From assembly GCA_031275515.1 (NCBI GenBank), contig JAISOQ010000173.1:1-5453 (forward strand): DNA of 5,453 nucleotides. Reading direction: 5' to 3'. A program made the translations under genes and the position numbers. Every line of letters starts with the position of its first letter. Positions within the stretch are counted from its first letter, which is position 1. This DNA comes from Treponema sp. (GTDB lineage: Bacteria; Spirochaetota; Spirochaetia; Treponematales; Breznakiellaceae). Positions 1-5,453 of the stretch are shown here, piece by piece. The notes below the pieces were generated by a model, which saw only the letters and a program-made list of their open reading frames with translations, was not told where the DNA came from and made no database searches.

Positions 1-285
1 CTTATCCGCAGCCAAAGCCTGGCGGACGATGGCGGCGAGGCGACCATAAATGTGCGGGTGCTTATTGAAGAAAACACCGTCATACTGCGGGTTCGTAACG
101 GAGGGAAGAATATCAACCCGGTAGATTATGCCAAAAATTCAAGCGGGGCGGAGGAGGCTGAAGTTATGGGAATAAAAATGCTTTTGGCTGTGGCCCGTAC
201 TATTGATTACCGTAATACTTTTGGGATAAATAACATGACAATTCTATTGGAAAGACGGGATCGCCCATTAAAGAGAAATACATGA
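1..285 (+). CDS. C-terminal end of a HATPase_c (GHKL) anti-sigma-type ATP-binding protein, 5' end outside window
   Basis: The frame is open from the first base of the window, giving 94 codons before TGA at 283-285. The GTG at 52 is therefore an internal codon and not a start. The visible part looks like the second half of a GHKL ATPase fold. A strand is followed by an Asn-Gly-Gly-containing turn and an Asn-Pro (residues 28-40 of the visible part), where the G1 box of RsbW/SpoIIAB-like proteins sits. Next come a Gly-Ile-Lys-Met helix (57-66, G2 region) and a final Tyr...Gly-Ile-Asn-Asn-Met-Thr-Ile strand (70-83). The usual G1 Asp appears to be Asn33, and the G2 box keeps only one Gly. The domain may be a free-standing anti-sigma kinase or the tail of a larger protein such as a transporter fusion; the window cannot tell. 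Its last bases overlap the next gene in ATGA, and that gene also ends in a HATPase_c domain. The family call is a reading of motifs by eye. Confidence 0.7.
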   Translation, partial: LIRSQSLADDGGEATINVRVLIEENTVILRVRNGGKNINPVDYAKNSSGAEEAEVMGIKMLLAVARTIDYRNTFGINNMTILLERRDRPLKRNT

Positions 286-302
286 GAAGGCAGTCTATTA
301 TG
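270..302 (+). promoter_or_regulatory. ATGA stop-start overlap with two candidate ribosome binding sites
   Basis: The upstream gene stops with TGA at 283-285 and an ATG begins at 282, a 4-base overlap typical of translational coupling. A weak Shine-Dalgarno-like AAAGAG lies at 270-275, six bases before this ATG. A second in-frame ATG at 300-302 is preceded by AGAAGG at 285-290 with nine bases between, which is the better match to the anti-Shine-Dalgarno sequence. The two starts differ by six residues (MRRQSI) in front of the first TM helix and do not change the topology. The overlap favours 282 and the ribosome binding site favours 300. Confidence 0.55.
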
Positions 303-2879
303 GCAAAAACGCTGCGGGTTTTCCTTTTGGTGTGCTTTGTTTCGCTTGCGGTCAGCGGGGTCATTGCGATGGTAAGCATCCTTAATGTCCGCAGCCTTAC
401 CCTGGAGAGCAGCCATAACATCGGTTCCGCCGCGGCGGACAGCAGCAGAGAATCACTCCAGGATCAGGTCCTGCGGGACACTACCGAACTGGTAACAGCC
501 AACAGCAATCTTATTGATTTCCAGCTTAGGGAAGCCCAGGATATGGTATTGCTGTTGAAAGGTTATATTGAAAGGATATACCGCAGTAAAGAAGAATTCC
601 GTCTCGTCAAAATTCCAAGCTACCGCCAGGTTCCCCCCGGGGAAACAGGGATCCACTGGTTCACTGAACCAGGAAGAATTCCCAACCCGCAATATGTTGA
701 GGATGATCTTATCCGCTCGGGCCTCCTGGAGGAGACCTACCTGCTGGGTAATCTGGAACGGGTAAGCCAGCTCGTCATGAAAATTATGCCAACTATTTCT
801 ACCATTTATTTAACAACTGAATCCGGGCAGAATATTCAGTATGACGGAGACGCAGCCCTGAAAGCGGCGTCTCCTTATGCTCCGCCGGAACTCCGCAGCC
901 GCCTTTGGTATAAGGCTGCCCGTGACCGGAACGGCGTCTATATATCCGGCGCTTACCATGATGCCGCCGGAAGGGGCCTGTCCATATCTATAACTACCCC
1001 CTTTTCCAATAAGGAGGGTGAATTCACCGGGGTCGTGGGAATAGATATAAAAATTGAAGATTTGGATGAAAGTATCAGGAGAACTGTGGTCGCCAGGAGC
1101 GGCTACGCGGTTCTTCTCAATAACGGGGCAGGGGAGGACGGAAAGGAGAGCGGGATTGTCGAGATTGTTTCCGCTCCGGGGTTTAACGGACAAAACACAA
1201 ACAATGTGGTGCCTTTTTTGGGCAGTAATACGGATTCGATTCTTGCGGAAATGAAGTCCCGGCCCAGCGGCAGCAGCCGTTCAACCCTGTATTCAGAGGG
1301 CAGGATGACGGACGTATATGTTATATGGGCGCCGGTGAATCTTCCCAACTGGCAGCTTGCCTATATACTGCCGGAGGAAGATATTCAGGCCCCCGCCGCG
1401 GCGCTCTACAATGAAATAACCGGGATGACGGCGCTTACCGTAAAACGCGTTGACAGCCTGGTTTTTACGGCTATATGGATATTCGTCTCCTTGATGATTT
1501 TCATCTTCCTTCTGACGGTTTGGCTTGCCCGGCTCATAGCCGGAAGAATAGCGCAGCCTATTATTGCCCTTACCAGCAGCGTAAAGAAGATAGGCAATGG
1601 AAATCTGGATTACAGATCAGAAATAAAAACCGGGGATGAAATTGAGGAACTAAGCCTGGGTTTTGAGCGCATGACCGGAGAACTAAAGGGCTATATCGAA
1701 AATTTACGCCAGGTAACTGCGGAGAAGGAACGAATCGGGGCGGAACTCGATGTTGCCAGGAGGATTCAGGAGTCCATGCTGCCGAGGATATTCCCCCCCT
1801 TTCCTGACAGGCAGGAATTCGATCTCTACGGTTTCATGCTTCCTGCCAAAGAAGTGGGAGGCGACTTTTATGACTTTTTTCTGATCGACCAGGATACCCT
1901 GGCGGTTATGATCGCCGATGTTTCCGGAAAAGGAGTTCCCGCCGCGCTCTTTATGGTTATCGCCAAGACCTTGATCCAAAACAACGCCCAGAACGGTCTG
2001 AGCCCTAAGGAAGTGTTTGAAAGGGTGAACAACCTGCTCTACAAAGACAACGAGGAGAGTATGTTTGTTACCGCCTTTATGGGATATCTGGACATTCCCA
2101 GCGGAAAATTTACCTGCGTCAACGCGGGGCATAATCCGCCCCTTATCAAACGGGGGGATAAATTTGAATGGCTCAAGATAAAGCGCGGCTTCGTTTTGGG
2201 GGGTGTGGAAGATATGGTTTACCGGGAGGAGGAGACGACCTTCAATCCGGGAGACATGCTATACCTCTACACCGACGGCGTTACCGAGGCGATGAATACG
2301 GAACGTCAGCTTTTTACGGAGGCCCGGCTTTTGCAGGCTGCCGCCGCCAAAAGCGATTGGGATTTACGGGAATTCGCAGTTTCTATAAAAAAGGAAATTG
2401 ACGCCTTTGCCGGCGGCGCCGAACAGGCTGATGATATTACCATGCTCGCCCTGCAATACTGCGGCGCTGGTAAATGGAAAGAGTTGAAGATTGAGGCTCT
2501 CAGCGAAAATCTTGACAGAGTAATGGATTTTGTGAATGTCGAGCTTGAAAAAATAGACTGTCCTCCCAAAACACAAAGGCAGATAGACATTGCCATAGAG
2601 GAGGTATTCGTCAATATCGCCCAGTATGCTTACAATCCCGGAACGGGGTTTGTCGTTATACGGATCAGAACAGGTTTTAGTGAAATACGGCTTGAGTTTG
2701 AGGATCAGGGGGAGCCCTATAATCCCCTTAAAACCGCAGATCCCGATATTAGCCTCTCCGCAGAGGATCGCCCTATTGGAGGTCTTGGTGTATTTATGGT
2801 GAAAAAAATAATGGATACTGTGGAATACCGTTGCGAGGGCAGCAAGAATTTATTGACCCTGACAAAGATGGTCCGGTAA
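282..2879 (+). CDS. Membrane sensor phosphatase/kinase: dCache-HAMP-SpoIIE (PP2C)-HATPase_c
   Basis: Probable partner-switching signal transducer in the cytoplasmic membrane, 865 residues from the ATG at 282. Domains in order: TM helix (about 10-34); extracytoplasmic dCache-like sensor (about 45-385) with a Trp-Tyr-Lys-Ala-Ala element at 209-213 and the Gly-Val-Val-Gly-Ile-Asp strand at 250-255; second TM (about 392-417); HAMP (about 418-470, Pro426, Gly-Asp-Glu-Ile-Glu 451-455); short coiled linker; SpoIIE-type PP2C phosphatase (about 485-727); HATPase_c (about 735-865). The phosphatase keeps its acidic metal ligands: Asp528 (GGDFYD), Asp546 (ADVSGKG), Asp665 (TDG) and Asp717/718 (ADDIT). 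The ATPase keeps the N box (Glu773/Glu774, Asn778), G1 (Asp808, Gly810) and G2 (GGLG, 833-836). By family knowledge, such proteins dephosphorylate STAS-domain antagonists, while RsbW-like domains phosphorylate them or bind sigma factors. One polypeptide here carries both opposing activities, as in mycobacterial Rv1364c. No STAS or sigma gene lies in the window. A second in-frame ATG at 300 is a serious alternative start. Confidence 0.92.
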   Translation: MRRQSIMAKTLRVFLLVCFVSLAVSGVIAMVSILNVRSLTLESSHNIGSAAADSSRESLQDQVLRDTTELVTANSNLIDFQLREAQDMVLLLKGYIERIYRSKEEFRLVKIPSYRQVPPGETGIHWFTEPGRIPNPQYVEDDLIRSGLLEETYLLGNLERVSQLVMKIMPTISTIYLTTESGQNIQYDGDAALKAASPYAPPELRSRLWYKAARDRNGVYISGAYHDAAGRGLSISITTPFSNKEGEFTGVVGIDIKIEDLDESIRRTVVARSGYAVLLNNGAGEDGKESGIVEIVSAPGFNGQNTNNVVPFLGSNTDSILAEMKSRPSGSSRSTLYSEGRMTDVYVIWAPVNLPNWQLAYILPEEDIQAPAAALYNEITGMTALTVKRVDSLVFTAIWIFVSLMIFIFLLTVWLARLIAGRIAQPIIALTSSVKKIGNGNLDYRSEIKTGDEIEELSLGFERMTGELKGYIENLRQVTAEKERIGAELDVARRIQESMLPRIFPPFPDRQEFDLYGFMLPAKEVGGDFYDFFLIDQDTLAVMIADVSGKGVPAALFMVIAKTLIQNNAQNGLSPKEVFERVNNLLYKDNEESMFVTAFMGYLDIPSGKFTCVNAGHNPPLIKRGDKFEWLKIKRGFVLGGVEDMVYREEETTFNPGDMLYLYTDGVTEAMNTERQLFTEARLLQAAAAKSDWDLREFAVSIKKEIDAFAGGAEQADDITMLALQYCGAGKWKELKIEALSENLDRVMDFVNVELEKIDCPPKTQRQIDIAIEEVFVNIAQYAYNPGTGFVVIRIRTGFSEIRLEFEDQGEPYNPLKTADPDISLSAEDRPIGGLGVFMVKKIMDTVEYRCEGSKNLLTLTKMVR

Positions 2880-2883
2880 CAAA

Positions 2884-2889
2884 GAGAGG
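2884..2889 (+). promoter_or_regulatory. Ribosome binding site of the A-T-TE gene
   Basis: GAGAGG ends six bases before the ATG at 2896. It fills most of the 16-base gap after the TAA (2877-2879) of the sensor gene. This supports the ATG at 2896 over the in-frame ATG at 2911 (Met6). The short gap with no room for a promoter or terminator indicates co-transcription with the sensor gene. Confidence 0.7.
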
Positions 2890-2895
2890 TCTCCC

Positions 2896-5451
2896 ATGAA
2901 TTATGAGCGAATGAGCTGTCTTAAAGGCCGCCGTACCACGGAAAACGCCGGGCTTACTATGGCGGATATATTACGCCGCCAGGCTCATCCGGGAGCGGAG
3001 AATACCGCCCTGGTACACAAGGATTTTTCCCTTAACTACCGCCAGTTTGACCGGCTTACGGACCTTCTGGCGGCGCATTTAGTCCGGCTGGGCGCTGTCC
3101 GGGGCGGCAGGATCGGCATTTTGACGGAACGCAATGAGCTGGCGCCTCTGTCGGTTTTTGGAATTATGAAGGCCGCCGCCGTTTATGTGCCTCTAAATCC
3201 GAACCTTCCGGCGCAGCGCCTCATTGCTATGGCAGAGGACGCCGGCATAAAGCTGGTGATTGCCGATACGGGACTTGAAAACCGCATCCCCGGTTTTAAG
3301 GGAACGGTGGTCAATGGCCGGGAATTTCTGGCTTCTTCCCTGGAGAGCAAAGAGGAAGCCGTTACGCCTGCCCCGCCGCTTCCGGAGGATATTATGGCGA
3401 TCATATACACCTCGGGCAGTACAGGCAATCCCAAAGGGGTTATGATTAAGCATAAAAACGTGATAGACCAGGCGGCGTATAGTAAAAACCTGGTCCGTCT
3501 GGCGCCGGGTGAGGCGGCAGGATCGTACAGTAGTCTTTCATTTGTTATGCATACCATAGATTATTCCGTCTTCATGGCCGGGGCGGCGCTCCATATAATC
3601 CCCGACGAAATCCGCCTGGATACCGGGAAGGTCAACGCTTATTTTGAAGCCAGCCATATTGTTACGGCGGCTCTTCCCAGCGGTTTCGGGAACCGCTTTA
3701 TTATTCAGGAAAAGAACCGTTCCCTGCGGGCCCTTTTCATGGGCGGCGAAAAATTTATGCCTCTGCCGGAATTGTCGCCGGGTTATACGATATACAACGT
3801 TCTTGGATGTACCGAATGCGGCGGCATAGTTGCCCTGGGGGAAGTTAAGCCCGGGGAGACCCATATTACCGTGGGGAGACCTGTGGATAATATCGATGTC
3901 TATGTGGCGGACCAGAATGGGGAAATAACGGCCCGGGGAGTTACGGGAGAACTATGGGCGGCAGGTTCCCTGGTAAGCGCCGGATACCTTAATCAGGATG
4001 AAAAAACTGCCGGGGTTTTTATCAGGAATCCTTTTTGCCAGGAGAAGGGGTTTGAATGGGCATACAGGACCGGAGATTTGGCCCGTATTACGGAAGATGG
4101 AAACATCGAAATTCTGGGCCGCCTGGATTTCCAGATCAAAATCAGAGGCTACCGGATAGAGCCCGGCGAGATAGACGCCTGTGTCCGGCGCTATCCCGGA
4201 GTTCTTGAATCGGTTACCGTCGCCGTCGAAAACAAAGCCGGCATAAAGCAGATGGTTACCTACATCGCCGCCGCCGATGGAATAGATTCGCAATCTATCC
4301 GGGATTTTGTTTCAGATTTTCTCCCCCCTTATATGGTTCCCCGTTTTGTTGAGCGGCTTGATAAACTGCCCCGTAACATGAACGGCAAGGTGGACCGGAA
4401 AGCCCTGCCCCTGCCCTCTTTTGCAGACGAAAAAACCGTTGCGCCGGAGACCGAAATGGAGAAAAGGCTCGCCGCTCTTTGGGCGCTTGTACTGGGCCTG
4501 GAGGAAGAACACATCGGCAGGGAGGCGGACTTTTTTGATCTGGGCGGAGATTCCCTTAGGGCGGTGATGCTGGCCTTTGAGATTCGGAAAGAATTTGGAG
4601 CGGACTTGTCCCCCGCCGAAATTTTCAAATCCTCCCTTTTGCGGGAACAGGCCCTCATCATTGCCGCTCCCCGGATTTTCAGAGCGATCTATGTGTATTC
4701 AAGGGCCGGCAGCAAGACGCCCATATTCTTTGTGCATGGCGGCAACATAGGTCCTGAAACTTTTGCCCCCCTGGCGCGGAAACTGCCTCCGGATCAGCCT
4801 TTTTACTGTTTTGAAAATCATAATATCTGTAATCCCGATGCGAAGATCAGAGGAATCGTTTCTCTGGCAAAGCAATATATCGAATTTATGAAAGCCCTCC
4901 CCTGCCGGTTTCCCTGCATCCTGGGCGGCTGGTCCTTTGGGGGACTGGTCGCCTTTGAAATGGCCCTGCAGCTTGAGCGGATCGGGGAGACTGTTGAACA
5001 TCTGTATCTGCTGGATCCGAGCCTTGTTCGGGATGATGAAGAAAGGAAACTGCGGGAGAAGATACTGGACCCCGGTAATTACCGGGAGTATCTTGCAAAG
5101 GATCCTCTCTTTGAACGGTTCAGGCGATTGGGGCTGTTGAACCTGCTTGTAGAAAATAACAAAGAGGTTTCACAGGACATGTTGGAATATGTTCCCGCCT
5201 CCTCTTACCGGGGCGAGGCGACTTTGTTCAAGGCGGCGAAAGCCGATCCTTTAAGTCCCTCCATCCCGCCTGAAACGGCGGAGATTCAGAGACGGCTTCA
5301 ATATATAGCCGATCAAAAAAAAGCCAACGGTTTTGACGGATACGCGCCCAAACTCCGCGTTATCGGGATTCCCGAAATACACGACAATTTTATGCGGGGA
5401 GAGGCGCTGGAGACAATCGCATCGGTCATGGCAGGGGGTATGGTACATTGA
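2896..5451 (+). CDS. Single-module nonribosomal peptide synthetase, adenylation-thiolation-thioesterase (A-T-TE)
   Basis: Cytoplasmic 851-residue enzyme that should activate one carboxylic acid, probably an amino acid, as an adenylate, load it on its own carrier domain and release it through its thioesterase. Adenylation domain (about 20-505): A1 LNYRQF (46-51), A2 MKAAAVYVPLNP (91-102), A3 YTSGSTGNPKG (171-181), A4 IDYS (221-224), A5 NVLGCTE (301-307), A6 GELWAAG (351-357), A7 YRTGDL (390-395), A8 around GRLDFQIKIRGYRIEPGE (408-425), A9 LPPYMVP (476-482), A10 NGKVDR with Lys498. Carrier domain (about 515-590) has LGGDS with Ser553 for phosphopantetheine. Thioesterase (about 605-851) has GWSFGG with Ser680, Asp707 27 residues later, and His829, a full alpha/beta-hydrolase triad. 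Asp222 matches the A4 Asp that binds the substrate alpha-amino group. A5 is unusual (Leu-Gly-Cys for the common Tyr-Gly-Pro). There is no condensation, epimerisation or oxidase domain. A phosphopantetheinyl transferase must act in trans. The stop is TGA at 5449-5451, so the gene is complete. The product is unknown. Confidence 0.93.
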   Translation: MNYERMSCLKGRRTTENAGLTMADILRRQAHPGAENTALVHKDFSLNYRQFDRLTDLLAAHLVRLGAVRGGRIGILTERNELAPLSVFGIMKAAAVYVPLNPNLPAQRLIAMAEDAGIKLVIADTGLENRIPGFKGTVVNGREFLASSLESKEEAVTPAPPLPEDIMAIIYTSGSTGNPKGVMIKHKNVIDQAAYSKNLVRLAPGEAAGSYSSLSFVMHTIDYSVFMAGAALHIIPDEIRLDTGKVNAYFEASHIVTAALPSGFGNRFIIQEKNRSLRALFMGGEKFMPLPELSPGYTIYNVLGCTECGGIVALGEVKPGETHITVGRPVDNIDVYVADQNGEITARGVTGELWAAGSLVSAGYLNQDEKTAGVFIRNPFCQEKGFEWAYRTGDLARITEDGNIEILGRLDFQIKIRGYRIEPGEIDACVRRYPGVLESVTVAVENKAGIKQMVTYIAAADGIDSQSIRDFVSDFLPPYMVPRFVERLDKLPRNMNGKVDRKALPLPSFADEKTVAPETEMEKRLAALWALVLGLEEEHIGREADFFDLGGDSLRAVMLAFEIRKEFGADLSPAEIFKSSLLREQALIIAAPRIFRAIYVYSRAGSKTPIFFVHGGNIGPETFAPLARKLPPDQPFYCFENHNICNPDAKIRGIVSLAKQYIEFMKALPCRFPCILGGWSFGGLVAFEMALQLERIGETVEHLYLLDPSLVRDDEERKLREKILDPGNYREYLAKDPLFERFRRLGLLNLLVENNKEVSQDMLEYVPASSYRGEATLFKAAKADPLSPSIPPETAEIQRRLQYIADQKKANGFDGYAPKLRVIGIPEIHDNFMRGEALETIASVMAGGMVH

Positions 5452-5453
5452 CA

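Noticed and set aside
52..285. GTG at 52 as the start of a 77-residue gene
   Set aside because: The frame is open to the window edge and the residues before it continue the same fold; no ribosome binding site precedes it.
810..1193. Reverse-strand open frame of 127 codons
   Set aside because: It is opposite the dCache sensor region, with no recognisable domain; the forward frame is clearly the coding one.
1704..2132. Reverse-strand open frame of 142 codons
   Set aside because: It lies opposite the conserved SpoIIE phosphatase domain, has no recognisable motif, and is a shadow of that gene.
2884..2893. Inverted repeat GAGA-GG-TCTC over the ribosome binding site
   Set aside because: Arms of four bases with a two-base loop cannot form a stable RNA hairpin; it is probably chance overlap with the ribosome binding site.
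3183..3557. Reverse-strand open frame of 124 codons
   Set aside because: It is antisense to the A2-A3 part of the adenylation domain, with no motif of its own.
2896..5451. DltA-like ligase or plain acyl-CoA synthetase
   Set aside because: The carrier domain with LGGDS and the C-terminal thioesterase with a Ser-Asp-His triad make it an NRPS module; the A4 Asp also favours an amino acid substrate.
5448..5453. TTGACA at the end of the window as a promoter -35 box
   Set aside because: It overlaps the stop codon of the synthetase gene and the window ends before any -10 box could be seen.

Overview
The window holds three genes, all on the + strand and packed as one apparent operon: the 3' end of a gene encoding a GHKL-type (HATPase_c) ATP-binding protein, a complete membrane-bound sensor with SpoIIE-type phosphatase and anti-sigma-kinase-like domains, and a complete single-module nonribosomal peptide synthetase (NRPS) with adenylation, thiolation and thioesterase domains (A-T-TE). 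Genes 1 and 2 overlap in an ATGA arrangement and genes 2 and 3 are 16 bases apart. No promoter, terminator, RNA gene, repeat array, CRISPR or mobile element is visible, and there is no non-coding stretch longer than 16 bases.

The organism cannot be fixed from the sequence alone. Base composition is close to half G+C by eye, with free use of ATA, AGG and GGG codons. A dCache-HAMP-SpoIIE-HATPase protein beside a small NRPS would fit a gut-associated spirochaete (a treponeme of the termite-gut type) or a relative. Some Clostridia and other anaerobes remain possible. This assignment is inference with low to moderate confidence.

Layout: bases 1-285 are the C-terminal 94 codons of the ATP-binding protein. 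Bases 282-2879 encode an 865-residue protein: TM helix, extracytoplasmic dCache-like sensor, TM helix, HAMP, PP2C/SpoIIE phosphatase, HATPase_c. Bases 2896-5451 encode an 851-residue A-T-TE synthetase with every core motif recognisable and no condensation domain.

How they may work together (inference): an external ligand, possibly an amino acid or amine because part of the dCache amino-acid motif is present, would set the balance between phosphatase and kinase activity on a STAS-type antagonist protein encoded elsewhere. That would release or capture a sigma factor or another target. The co-transcribed synthetase loads one substrate, probably an alpha-amino acid because the A4 Asp is kept, and releases it by its own thioesterase as a small product. 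The signalling proteins could control production of that product or respond to it.
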